Shown here: positions 17,829 through 26,840 of the stretch, piece after piece | Numbering within the stretch: position 1 is the stretch's first letter | Layout: each line of letters starts with the position of its first letter | NCBI GenBank assembly: GCA_001784155.1 | Contig: MFPL01000011.1 | Location: 1 to 58,284 of the forward strand | DNA: 58,284 nt | Direction of reading: 5' to 3' | From: Candidatus Levybacteria bacterium RIFCSPLOWO2_12_FULL_41_12 | GTDB taxonomy: Bacteria; Patescibacteriota; Microgenomatia; Levybacterales; UBA12049 | The notes under the pieces: generated by a model | Databases searched by the model: none | Seen by the model: only the letters and a program-made list of their open reading frames with translations | Told to the model about the DNA's origin: nothing | Position numbers and translations under genes: made by a program

Positions 17829-18377
17829 ATGAAACCCATAATAACAATTGCTTTTCTAATTTTCGTGGCTTTAATGCCTGGATCTACCTATGCGTTTCAG
17901 AATGCATCGGGGTCTTCCGCCAAGCTTGTGTCTACCTATGGCAACAAGCTCCCCGACAGGCGTGAGCAGATTCTTAAGGACTTTTTACTTCAGTATGACT
18001 CGCCTTTGGCTGCAAATGCTGGGGACTTCGTGACTAGCGCGGATAAATATAGCCTCGACTGGAGGCTAGTAGCGTCAATTGCAGGCCTTGAATCTACATT
18101 CGGACAGCATATTCCCTATAACTCTCATAACGCTTGGGGATGGGGAGTATATGGAGACAACGTTATAAGATTTAACTCATGGTCTGAGGGTATTGAGGTC
18201 ATTTCAAAGGGGCTTAGAGAAAGGTACCTAAAGGATAATCCTGAAACTGATCCATATCTAATAGGACTTACTTATGCTGCGTCACCTACATGGGCACAAA
18301 GAGTATCTTATTTCATGGCTAGAATCGAAGATTTCGAGAAAGCCCAAAGCGCCGAGAGGCTTCCGCTTTCGATCTAA
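17829..18377 (+). CDS. Secreted glucosaminidase-like cell-wall hydrolase
   Basis: Signal peptide; LDWRLVASIAGLESTFGQHIPYNSHNAWGWGVYGDNV; paralogous to 17127-17690. Confidence 0.75.
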   Translation: MKPIITIAFLIFVALMPGSTYAFQNASGSSAKLVSTYGNKLPDRREQILKDFLLQYDSPLAANAGDFVTSADKYSLDWRLVASIAGLESTFGQHIPYNSHNAWGWGVYGDNVIRFNSWSEGIEVISKGLRERYLKDNPETDPYLIGLTYAASPTWAQRVSYFMARIEDFEKAQSAERLPLSI

Positions 18378-18401
18378 ATTTAGTATAATCAAGATCGATA
18401 C

Positions 18402-18486
18402 GCCGAGGTGGCGGAACTGGCAGACGCGCATGGTTTAGGACCATGTGTCGAAAGACATGGAGGTTCGAGTCCTCTCCTCGGTACCA
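18402..18486 (+). tRNA. tRNA-Leu (TAG), CCA encoded
   Basis: GCCGAGGTGGCGGAACTGG...CATGGTTTAGGACCATG...CCTCGGTACCA. Confidence 0.95.
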
Positions 18487-18494
18487 AAGACGTA

Positions 18495-18590
18495 AAGGCG
18501 TGTGGGAACGGACTGAAAGGAGTTCGCTTGCTCGCCCTGAGCGAAGCCGAAGGGCTTGACAAGCGGAATTCGACTCCCTTCGTCCGCACT
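18495..18590 (+). pseudogene. tRNA 3'-half remnant with an inserted palindromic element
   Basis: AAAGGAGTTCG[cttgctcgccctgagcgaagccgaagggcttgacaagcggaa]TTCGACTCCCTTCGTCCGCAC. Confidence 0.5.
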
Positions 18591-18619
18591 TCGTTTGCTC
18601 AATGTAAACGCTAAATAAT

Positions 18620-19447
18620 ATGACATCTACGATCACTAAGAAAGAGGATAAAACAATCGCACTCAAGATAAACGTAACCTGGGAAGAGGTAAAAAAGGCG
18701 CGTGAAGAAGTCATAGCGGAAATGGTAAAAAATGCGGATTTACCGGGATTTCGAAAAGGAAAGGCTCCTAAAAAAATTGTCGAGGAAAAACTTGATAAAT
18801 CAAGAGTTCAGGAGGAAACATTAAGACACCTACTTCCAAAAGCATATATCGAAGCCGTAAAAGAACACAAAATAGAACCCATAATTGATCCCAAGGTTCA
18901 TATAAAACCCCTCGAAGAGGGAAAAGATTGGGAATTCGAGGCCTTAACTGCTGAAGAACCCGAGATAAGCTTAGGAGAATATAAGAAAAACGTCCAGTCG
19001 GTAACAGCCAAGTCGAAAATTATTGTACCCGGAAAAGAGAAGCAGGAGGTTAAACTTGAGGATATTATAAAAGCGCTCCTGGACTCAACTACTGTTGAGA
19101 TACCAAAGATTCTTATAGAACGCGAGGCAGATAAGCTTTTATCCCAAAGCCTTGATGAAATAAAAAAATTGGGGCTAACACTTGACCAATATCTGTCTTC
19201 AACGGGCAAGACAGCCGAGATGTTACGTCTTGAGGCCGAAGGAAAAGCGGCAAATGATTTAAAGCTAGAATTTACCCTAAGAAAAGTGGCAGATAGCGAA
19301 AAAATAACTGTTTCCGATGCTGATCTCGAGAATACTATAGGTAAAGCAAAAACCTCTGAGGAAAAACAGAATTTACAAGCCAACAAATACCTTCTCGCAA
19401 GCATACTCAGACAACAGAAGACGCTTGATTTCTTGCGTAGCTTGTGA
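18620..19447 (+). CDS. tig: Trigger factor
   Basis: VTWEEVKKAREEVIAEMVKNADLPGFRKGKAPKKIVEE. Confidence 0.9.
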   Translation: MTSTITKKEDKTIALKINVTWEEVKKAREEVIAEMVKNADLPGFRKGKAPKKIVEEKLDKSRVQEETLRHLLPKAYIEAVKEHKIEPIIDPKVHIKPLEEGKDWEFEALTAEEPEISLGEYKKNVQSVTAKSKIIVPGKEKQEVKLEDIIKALLDSTTVEIPKILIEREADKLLSQSLDEIKKLGLTLDQYLSSTGKTAEMLRLEAEGKAANDLKLEFTLRKVADSEKITVSDADLENTIGKAKTSEEKQNLQANKYLLASILRQQKTLDFLRSL

Positions 19448-19462
19448 TAAATTCTACCAACT

Positions 19463-20125
19463 ATGAGTTCAACTAAAGCAAAGAAGTTAATGCAGTTTGT
19501 CGACGAGAATACAGTCGAATCAGTTAAGAGCCTCGGCGAAGACCTTAAATCCGGAGTTACCGATGATCTGGTTAAGGAAACGGGAAGAGCTCTTTGGGAG
19601 CAGATGCTAGGTAAAACTCAGGAAGTTAAAGGCGAAGACTATAAAGACTCTACGAGCAAACCCTCAGGTGTACTTGCAGAAGGTACCGAGCTAAGCCTCA
19701 AGGATCTAAAGAGAAGAACAGAAGATCTAATACCACGCGTAGAAGCTGGCATTAATTACGCAGCAGAGGTAATCCACGGAGAAAAGAGGGAAAGACACGA
19801 GCAGTCTCAAGAGCTAAGAGTTAGAATGGAGGAGATTTCAATTGAGCTTCGTCAGCTTATGAACACTTCCCAAGAGCTCCAGGCTCAATTCAAGGATGTT
19901 TCTCTAATCGAAGTACCAGAAGACCCGGGAAAATATCACTTAACATTCCTGGAATGGATACTGGATACGATAAGAAAAGCAAGGCTTAAGGTAGAAGATT
20001 CAGGCGCATGGCTTGAGGCCTTCTATACTAAGAAAGCAAAAAGAGGATATTGGAATATGTTTAAAAAACACGGTACAACTTTCGGCCTTTCTGGTGAAAG
20101 AGTAGTCTCCACCCAAACAGGTTAA
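19463..20125 (+). CDS. Hypothetical protein
   Basis: 220-aa charged/helical frame; no family recognised. Confidence 0.6.
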   Translation: MSSTKAKKLMQFVDENTVESVKSLGEDLKSGVTDDLVKETGRALWEQMLGKTQEVKGEDYKDSTSKPSGVLAEGTELSLKDLKRRTEDLIPRVEAGINYAAEVIHGEKRERHEQSQELRVRMEEISIELRQLMNTSQELQAQFKDVSLIEVPEDPGKYHLTFLEWILDTIRKARLKVEDSGAWLEAFYTKKAKRGYWNMFKKHGTTFGLSGERVVSTQTG

Positions 20126-20239
20126 TATCCCCTTGACGACAAGCGCTATCGACTTCTATTTCAAGAAGGCAAATTGATTGTCTAAGTAAATTCATTCTGA
20201 TAAAATAGACGAGCCTTGAGGGGGGGGCTTGTTTATTTA

Positions 20240-20311
20240 GGACTCGTAGCTCAGCGGTAGAGCGCTTCGTTGACATCGAAGAGGCCAGAGGTTCGACACC
20301 TCTCGGGTCCA
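20240..20311 (+). tRNA. tRNA-Val (GAC)
   Basis: GGACTCGTAGCTCAGCGGTAGAGCGCTTCGTTGACATCGAAGAGGCCAGAGGTTCGACACCTCTCGGGTCCA. Confidence 0.95.
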
Positions 20312-20314
20312 CAA

Positions 20315-20575
20315 ATGGCATTTGTTTATATACTTCAATCTCTAACCAACTCCCGATATTACATTGGATCAACGAACAATCTTGATAGAAGAATTAATGA
20401 ACACAATCAGGGAAAATCAGGCTATACAAGATTCACTAGGCCATTTAAGTTAGCGTTTGCAAAAGAATTTTCTACCTCAAGGGAAGCAAGGCAAATTGAA
20501 TATAAACTTAAAAAGTTGAAGAGCAGAAAAATTGTAGAGAGAATTGTTTCTAGCGGAGAGATTCGAATTGGTTAG
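20315..20575 (+). CDS. Small GIY-YIG nuclease starting 3 nt after tRNA-Val
   Basis: AFVYILQSLTNSRYYIGSTNNLDRRINEHNQG; the open frame also extends upstream through the tRNA. Confidence 0.87.
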   Translation: MAFVYILQSLTNSRYYIGSTNNLDRRINEHNQGKSGYTRFTRPFKLAFAKEFSTSREARQIEYKLKKLKSRKIVERIVSSGEIRIG

Positions 20576-20632
20576 AGCGGTCCGATGTTCATCGGACAGG
20601 TCACCCCGATGTACATCGGGATCGGGTCCACA
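20563..20632 (+). pseudogene. tRNA remnant with two palindromes and the tRNA-Val 3' end
   Basis: TTGGTTAGAGCG-GTCCGATGTTCATCGGAC-AGGTCA-CCCGATGTACATCGGG-ATCGGGTCCACA; CGGGTCCACA repeats 20304-20313. Confidence 0.7.
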
Positions 20633-20678
20633 GCTAAAAGCAATTGACACAAGACTTTTTTCCCCATACACTTAATCT

Positions 20679-20906
20679 ATGTCTGCCAATAAACACGAAT
20701 ACGTAAATAGGCCTCGCAAACATATTTTCCTCAACAATCTCCTCGGAGGACTTGCCTGGGGACTCGGAGCCACAATTGGACTTTCTATAATAATCGCGGT
20801 ATTAGGTATTATAGGAAACCACATAGGCTTTATTCCATTTATAGGCGACTTTGTTTCAAATACCTTGAATTCAGTTTTACAAAACAACCCCCAGCTGGTA
20901 AAATAG
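20679..20906 (+). CDS. Small membrane protein, DUF5665-like
   Basis: LNNLLGGLAWGLGATIGLSIIIAVLGII. Confidence 0.7.
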   Translation: MSANKHEYVNRPRKHIFLNNLLGGLAWGLGATIGLSIIIAVLGIIGNHIGFIPFIGDFVSNTLNSVLQNNPQLVK

Positions 20907-20915
20907 CCGAGCACA

Positions 20916-22124
20916 ATGGCAAAACCCAACACAAAAAGTCATCAAGAAATAGGTCGAGAGCTAGATCTTTTTTCCGTGCACGACGTTGCGCCTGGAGCTA
21001 TTTTTTGGCATCACAAGGGCTACATAATTTATAAAACCCTGGTTGATTTTCTTCGGAAAAGACTTCTTTCCGAAGGATACAAGGAAATAAACACACCGGT
21101 AATGGTAAAGAGTGATCTGTTTAAAAAATCAGGCCACTGGGATTTTTATCATGAGCACATGTTTACCCTTGAAGTAGATGGAGAAAGCTATAGCCTGAAA
21201 CCAATGAATTGTCCGGAAGCTTGTCTAGTTTACTCAACGCGTCTTCGAAGTTACCAAGATCTTCCCCTAAGGCTTGCAGATTTCGGTGTCCTTCACAGGA
21301 ATGAATTGTCGGGAGTCCTGGGAGGAGCGTTTAGAGTAAGACAATTCTCTATAGATGACGCGCATCACTTCGTGCGACCGGATCAGATCGAAGACGAGGT
21401 ACATGGCCTTATTCTTCTGGTCGTTGAGTTTTACAAATCCTTAGGATTCATTCCCGAATTTTTCCTTTCCACAAAACCCGATAAAGCAATGGGAGACCCC
21501 AAGCTTTGGGAGGAAGCAGAAAAAGATTTGAATCAAGCGCTAGACAATGCAAAAGTTAAGTATGGAATGAAAGAAAAGGACGGAGCGTTCTACGGACCGA
21601 AAATTGATATTCACATAAAAGACTCTCAAGACAGAGACTGGCAGCTTGCCACAATTCAACTTGACTTCCAAATACCTGAAAAAATGCAGCTTGAATACAT
21701 AGATAAAGACGGCAAAGCAAAAAGACCAGTTATAGTGCACCGCGCCATACTCGGATCAGTTGAACGATTTATCGGAATTCTTACGGAGCATTATCAAGGC
21801 GCTTTTCCGATCTGGCTTTCACCGGTTCAGGTAGTACTTCTTCCAATAGCAGACAGGCATACAGAACACGCAAAAAAAATCGCCGAGAAATTATCGGAGG
21901 AGGGAATTAGAGTAGAAGTCGACGACCGCTCGGAAAGACTTCAGGCCAAGATTCGCGAGGCTACTTTACAAAAAGTTCCCTTCTTAGGTATAATAGGGGA
22001 CGAGGAGCTCAAGAATAAAGACTTAAGCCTCTCAGTTCGAGACAGAAATGGGAAAGATTACGGACTGTTGAATCTTTCCCAATTTAAAATATTGGTAAAG
22101 GAAGACATTGATAAAAAGGTTTAG
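20916..22124 (+). CDS. thrS: Threonyl-tRNA synthetase, short form without N-terminal TGS/editing domains
   Basis: Begins at the catalytic core (GRELDLFSVHDVAPGAIFWHHKG); MNCPEACLVY; anticodon-binding C-terminus. Confidence 0.94.
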   Translation: MAKPNTKSHQEIGRELDLFSVHDVAPGAIFWHHKGYIIYKTLVDFLRKRLLSEGYKEINTPVMVKSDLFKKSGHWDFYHEHMFTLEVDGESYSLKPMNCPEACLVYSTRLRSYQDLPLRLADFGVLHRNELSGVLGGAFRVRQFSIDDAHHFVRPDQIEDEVHGLILLVVEFYKSLGFIPEFFLSTKPDKAMGDPKLWEEAEKDLNQALDNAKVKYGMKEKDGAFYGPKIDIHIKDSQDRDWQLATIQLDFQIPEKMQLEYIDKDGKAKRPVIVHRAILGSVERFIGILTEHYQGAFPIWLSPVQVVLLPIADRHTEHAKKIAEKLSEEGIRVEVDDRSERLQAKIREATLQKVPFLGIIGDEELKNKDLSLSVRDRNGKDYGLLNLSQFKILVKEDIDKKV

Positions 22125-22695
22125 AAGACCAGGAGAAACCAAAAAATTTTACAGGATAAATGATCGGATTTTTGCGTCAACTCTTAGAGTGCTCGACGCA
22201 GAAGGCAAACAGATCGGAGTTCTGGGGAAGATTGAAGCGCTAGAAAAGGCAAGAGAGTTAGGGCTTGATCTGGTAGAAGTAGCGCCAAAAGCAAGCCCGC
22301 CGGTCGTTAGGATTATCAATTTTAATAAATTTCTTTATCAGGAGGAAAAGAAAAAAAGAGAAGAAAAAAGAAAGAGCAAGGGCTCTGAAACAAAAGAAGT
22401 AAGACTCGGTCCGTTTATGGACGATCACGACCTCGATGTAATGATGAGACGTGCGAGAGAATTTCTTACTGAAAATAATAAAGTTAAAATGGTAGTCAAG
22501 TTTACGGGAAGACAAATGGCTCATCCCGAATTCGGACACCAGATAATGGAAAAGGCTATTGGCATTCTTTCAGATATTTCGAAAGTTGAGAAAGAAAGAC
22601 GATTTGAAGGAAGAAATTTAATATCGATGCTCTCGCCCGAAAAGAAAGGAAATAAAAACAATGCCGAAGAAGAAAATAAAGAGATCAGTATCTAG
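22108..22695 (+). CDS. infC: Translation initiation factor IF-3
   Basis: YRINDRIFASTLRVLDAEGKQIGVL; LDLVEVAPKASPPVVRIINFNKFLYQEEKKKRE. Confidence 0.95.
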   Translation: MIKRFRRPGETKKFYRINDRIFASTLRVLDAEGKQIGVLGKIEALEKARELGLDLVEVAPKASPPVVRIINFNKFLYQEEKKKREEKRKSKGSETKEVRLGPFMDDHDLDVMMRRAREFLTENNKVKMVVKFTGRQMAHPEFGHQIMEKAIGILSDISKVEKERRFEGRNLISMLSPEKKGNKNNAEEENKEISI

Positions 22696-22855
22696 AAGAT
22701 TTAAGGTTACAAAGACCGGTAAGGTTATGTTCTCCCATCAGTATAAAAGCCATCTTAAAATGGGCAAGAGAAAGTCAAGATTAAGAAGACTTAAGGAACC
22801 GGGAGTTTTGTCAAAACCGTTTGCAAGAAAAGTAAAGATGATGCTGGGAGCATAA
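22661..22855 (+). CDS. rpmI: 50S ribosomal protein L35
   Basis: SVSRRFKVTKTGKVMFSHQYKSHLKMGKRKSRLRRL. Confidence 0.92.
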   Translation: MPKKKIKRSVSRRFKVTKTGKVMFSHQYKSHLKMGKRKSRLRRLKEPGVLSKPFARKVKMMLGA

Positions 22856-22856
22856 T

Positions 22857-23201
22857 ATGGCAAGAGTTAAAAGAGGAGTTGTATCTAGGAGAAAACATAA
22901 AAAGCTACACGATAAGACTCGCGGATTTCGCGGTACGAAATCTCGACTTATCAGGGCCGCACATGAAGCGGCGCTTCACTCAGGCGCTTATGCATACCAC
23001 GGACGAAAACTTCGAAAAAGAGACAACAGATCTCTTTGGATTGTAAGAATAGGCGAAGCTGCAAGGAAAGAAGGTCTTTCTTATAGTACTCTCATGGATA
23101 AGCTTAAGAAGTCCAAAATTGAACTAGATAGAAAAACTCTTTCGGATTTGGTGCAAACTGATCCCGAAACTTTTAGTAAAATTGTCTCCTCAGTAAAATA
23201 A
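22857..23201 (+). CDS. rplT: 50S ribosomal protein L20
   Basis: MARVKRGVVSRRKHKKLHDKTRGFRGTKSRLIRAAHEA. Confidence 0.96.
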   Translation: MARVKRGVVSRRKHKKLHDKTRGFRGTKSRLIRAAHEAALHSGAYAYHGRKLRKRDNRSLWIVRIGEAARKEGLSYSTLMDKLKKSKIELDRKTLSDLVQTDPETFSKIVSSVK

Positions 23202-23224
23202 TTCCTCTTTGATATAATTACCCC

Positions 23225-23791
23225 GTGAATAAAAGGGACATTATCCTACTCATCGAAAAAGACGAGTGGATGATGAACGCGCTTCGCGCCGCGCATTCTT
23301 TAAATCTTCCGGACTGGTGGATTGGTGCAGGATTTGTAAGAAGTAAGATTTGGGATTATCTTCACGGGTATAAGAAGAGAACGCCACTTCCGGATATAGA
23401 TTGTATTTACTTTGACGCTGGTGATTTTACAGAAAACGAAATGAAGTCCGACACCACAAAAGCTGAAAAAGATTACGAGAAAGCGCTAGGCAAACTCTTT
23501 CCGTCTGTAAAATGGAGCGTTACCAACCAAGCCAGAATGCATATTTTTCATGATCGCCCTCCATATAAATCCTCTGAGGAAGCGCTTTCGGGTTGGGTGG
23601 AAACCGCAACTTGTATCGGGGTAAAGCTTGAAAATGGAAAGATAATCCTCTCAGCACCCCATGGAGTAAAGGATTTAGTAAATCTCATTCTTAGGCCCAC
23701 GCCAAATTACATAGGGAGCGAATGGTTTGATCGGAGAATGAAGGAAAAAAAGTGGATTAAAAAATGGTTCAAGCTGAAAATAGTTGTTTAG
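23225..23791 (+). CDS. Nucleotidyltransferase family protein (PF06042-like)
   Basis: LPDWWIGAGFVRSKIWDYLHGY; LPDIDCIYFD; GTG start 6 nt after TATAAT. Confidence 0.8.
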   Translation: MNKRDIILLIEKDEWMMNALRAAHSLNLPDWWIGAGFVRSKIWDYLHGYKKRTPLPDIDCIYFDAGDFTENEMKSDTTKAEKDYEKALGKLFPSVKWSVTNQARMHIFHDRPPYKSSEEALSGWVETATCIGVKLENGKIILSAPHGVKDLVNLILRPTPNYIGSEWFDRRMKEKKWIKKWFKLKIVV

Positions 23792-23833
23792 TCGTCTGCA
23801 TTATGCTTCAGAATTTGGTATCCTTAAAACATC

Positions 23834-24889
23834 ATGGAAGAAGAACTGTTGAATATTAAAAACAATGCTGTTTCTTTAATTCTTGACGCGCCGGATTTAG
23901 AAACGCTTGAAGGTGTAAAGCTTCAGTTCTTAGGAAGATCAGGAAAGCTCACCGTCGCAATAAAAGAAATAACAAAAATTCCGCAGGAGCGCCGTCCCGC
24001 TGTAGGAATGCTCGCCAACGAAGTAAAAACTACAATAGAAAATACCATTGAATCCCAAGCCTCAAATCTCAAATCACAGGTCTCGAAAAAAATTAGAGAA
24101 GATATTGACGTCACAAATCCAGGAATTGGTCCTCCCTTAGGCCACCTTCATCTTATTACTCAAGCAATTGAGGAAATATCAGAAATCTTTAAATCCATAG
24201 GATTTTCCCGCGTCCGCTATCCTGAGGTTGAGTGGGATTGGTATGCGTTCGGTGCCCTTAATTTTCCGCCCAATCATCCGGCACGTGATGATTGGGAAAC
24301 TTTTTTCATAAACGAAGAGCCGGATCCCAAGTATGGCCCGATGGTTTTAACTCCTCACACGTCGTCAGGACAAATTAGGGAAATGCAAAGAATAAAGCCT
24401 CCAATAAGAATGCTAAACCTAGCCAAATGCTATAGAAGACAGTCTGATGTGTCCCATACACCGATGTTTCATCAATTCGAAGGACTCGTCGTGGATCGGG
24501 GAATCTCCATAACACATCTTAAAGGAGTTCTTGATTTCTTCGTGAAAAGCTATTTCGGTGAAAAAAGACAGTCTAGAATAAGACCATATCACTTTGAATT
24601 CACGGAACCATCATTTGAAGTAGATGTCACATGCGGAGTGTGTAACGGACGCGCCCGCCTGCCGGACGGGCAGGGATGCAGACTTTGTAAAGAGGGCTGG
24701 CTTGAGATGGGAGGAGCCGGAATGGTCCACCCCAATGTTTTAAAAAATGGCGGAATAGATCCAAACACCTATACCGGCTTTGCTTTCGGTTGGGGGGTAG
24801 AAAGAGTACTTATGATGAAAGAGGGAATTGAAATAGACGATCTCCGGCTTTTGTACTCCAACAAGCTTGAATTCTTAGAACAATTCTAA
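23834..24889 (+). CDS. pheS: Phenylalanyl-tRNA synthetase alpha subunit with a 7-aa palindromic insertion
   Basis: PNHPARDDWETFF, TPHTSSGQIR, FTEPSFEVDVTC, GGAGMVHPNVLKNGGID. Confidence 0.96.
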   Translation: MEEELLNIKNNAVSLILDAPDLETLEGVKLQFLGRSGKLTVAIKEITKIPQERRPAVGMLANEVKTTIENTIESQASNLKSQVSKKIREDIDVTNPGIGPPLGHLHLITQAIEEISEIFKSIGFSRVRYPEVEWDWYAFGALNFPPNHPARDDWETFFINEEPDPKYGPMVLTPHTSSGQIREMQRIKPPIRMLNLAKCYRRQSDVSHTPMFHQFEGLVVDRGISITHLKGVLDFFVKSYFGEKRQSRIRPYHFEFTEPSFEVDVTCGVCNGRARLPDGQGCRLCKEGWLEMGGAGMVHPNVLKNGGIDPNTYTGFAFGWGVERVLMMKEGIEIDDLRLLYSNKLEFLEQF

Positions 24890-24890
24890 A

Positions 24891-26840
24891 ATGAATATAA
24901 AAATTCTTGACAGCTGGCTTAGGGAATATCTTAAAACCTCTGCTAAGCCCGCGGATATTGCAAAGCATTTATCGCTTTCAAGCGTTTCCGTAGAAAGACT
25001 TGAAAGGAAGGCCGAAGACTATATATACGATATCGAGGTGACTACAAATAGACCCGACTTAATGTCCGTTGTTGGGCTTGCCCGCGAGACAGCTGCAGCT
25101 CTAGCTGAACAGGGAATAGAGGCGGAATTTAAAAAAAATTCTTTAGAAAATAGAAATCAAGGAAAAGATTTTCCTGTAAAAATAGAGGCTGAGTCAAATC
25201 TTGTCAACAGAATTTGTGCCGTTGTAATGGATGTCGCGGTCAAAGATTCCCCAAAAAAAATAAAAGATAGACTTGAAGCATCAGGGATTAGGTCTCTAAA
25301 TAATCTGATAGACGTAACAAATTATGTAATGCGGGAAATTGGTCACCCAGTACATGTCTTCGACTTTGACAAACTCAATGCTGAAAAGCTTACTATCCGC
25401 AAGTCAAAAAAAGGCGAGAGTCTCGTAACCCTTGATAAAAAGCAATATTCGCTTTTGGGCGGGGACATAGTAATGGAAGACTCAAATGGCCGGATAGTTG
25501 ATCTGCTTGGTATTATGGGTCTAGAAAATAGCGTGGTGGGTGAAAACACCAAGAAAATATTATTGTTTTTAGACAACACCGACCCCACTCTCATAAGGAA
25601 AACCTCAATGGAGTTGGGAATAAGGTCAGAAGCCGCGGTCTTAAATGAAAAAGGGGTTGATCCAGAACTCGCAATGCCGGCGCTCCTTCGGGGAATTGAG
25701 CTTTACAAGGGGGCTGCAGATGGAAAAGTGTCATCTTCTGTTTTAGACATTTATCCTAACCCACCCAAAAAACACGAGATCAAAGTATCTTTAGAAAAAA
25801 TTAGTAGGGTTATAGGGGAAGCTATTCCTGAAGACAAATGCAGAAGGATTCTTAGAAAGCTTGATTTCGAAGTTACGGACAGGACAGACAAACTTTTGGT
25901 AAAAGTGCCATCTTTTAGGCTCCTTGACGTTAAAATTGAAGAAGATATTATCGAGGAAATAGCTAGAGTATACGGATATCAAAGGCTTCCCAGCATTCTT
26001 CCACCTTTAAACGAGAACTTAAAATTCACGCGCTTCGAGACTGCGTTCTATTGGGAAAGAAGAGTAAAAGAAGCGCTTAAATACTTCGGGTTTACTGAAG
26101 TATACACTTATTCCCTGGTATCCGAGGATTTATACGATGGTCCGATAGAAAACGCTTTAACCCTAAAAAATCCGTTATCTTCTGACATGACATTTCTTCG
26201 GTCTTCCTTGATACCAAGCCTTCTTGAAGTACTTGGTAAGAATAAGGGTCGGGAAGAAATAAAGATATTTGAGATAGCATGCGTTTATAAAAAAAGGCAA
26301 AAAGATTTGCCGGAGGAAAAGCTCCTACTATCCGGGGCGCTAAAAAAACCTAACGTTTCATTTTTTGAAGCAAAAGGAATCCTGGAAACTCTTTTCGAAG
26401 ATCTTGGAATAAAGGGTATAAAGTTTAAGAAAAGACTTGACGGAGCGGGTGGCGCAGAAATTACTAGAGGCAAAGACTACCTGGGCTATATTGAACCCGT
26501 TTCAGCTGACATAATAGATTTCGAGCTGGATTTTGAAAAAGCAACATCTTTCTCCACCTTAAAAAAAGTTTATAATCCTATCGGCAAATTTCCTCCGATC
26601 TCAGAAGATTTAGCCGTTATACTTAAACCCGATATCTCAACTATTGATGTCGCCGAAGAAATTAAAACTACCGACCCCTTGATTGTTAACGTATCGCTTC
26701 TCGATAGGTTTGAGGATATTCGTACTTTTCACATAGTCTTTCAAAGTACCGAGCGAAACATTACAAAAGGGGATGTCGGAAAAGTCCGCGAAAAAATAAA
26801 AAAACGATTAATTGAAATGTTCCAAGCCAACTTTAAATAA
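24891..26840 (+). CDS. pheT: Phenylalanyl-tRNA synthetase beta subunit (short form)
   Basis: DIEVTTNRPDLMSVVGLARE; VTNYVMREIGHPVHVFDFDKL; C-terminal FDX-ACB-like domain. Confidence 0.95.
   Translation: MNIKILDSWLREYLKTSAKPADIAKHLSLSSVSVERLERKAEDYIYDIEVTTNRPDLMSVVGLARETAAALAEQGIEAEFKKNSLENRNQGKDFPVKIEAESNLVNRICAVVMDVAVKDSPKKIKDRLEASGIRSLNNLIDVTNYVMREIGHPVHVFDFDKLNAEKLTIRKSKKGESLVTLDKKQYSLLGGDIVMEDSNGRIVDLLGIMGLENSVVGENTKKILLFLDNTDPTLIRKTSMELGIRSEAAVLNEKGVDPELAMPALLRGIELYKGAADGKVSSSVLDIYPNPPKKHEIKVSLEKISRVIGEAIPEDKCRRILRKLDFEVTDRTDKLLVKVPSFRLLDVKIEEDIIEEIARVYGYQRLPSILPPLNENLKFTRFETAFYWERRVKEALKYFGFTEVYTYSLVSEDLYDGPIENALTLKNPLSSDMTFLRSSLIPSLLEVLGKNKGREEIKIFEIACVYKKRQKDLPEEKLLLSGALKKPNVSFFEAKGILETLFEDLGIKGIKFKKRLDGAGGAEITRGKDYLGYIEPVSADIIDFELDFEKATSFSTLKKVYNPIGKFPPISEDLAVILKPDISTIDVAEEIKTTDPLIVNVSLLDRFEDIRTFHIVFQSTERNITKGDVGKVREKIKKRLIEMFQANFK

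Noticed and set aside
18389-18626. Overlapping ORFs on both strands around tRNA-Leu (TAG)
   Set aside because: They translate a tRNA gene and its flanking repeat; chance open frames.
20270-20314. N-terminal extension of the GIY-YIG ORF through tRNA-Val
   Set aside because: The extension MTSKRPEVRHLSGPQ is tRNA sequence; the domain starts at ATG 20315.
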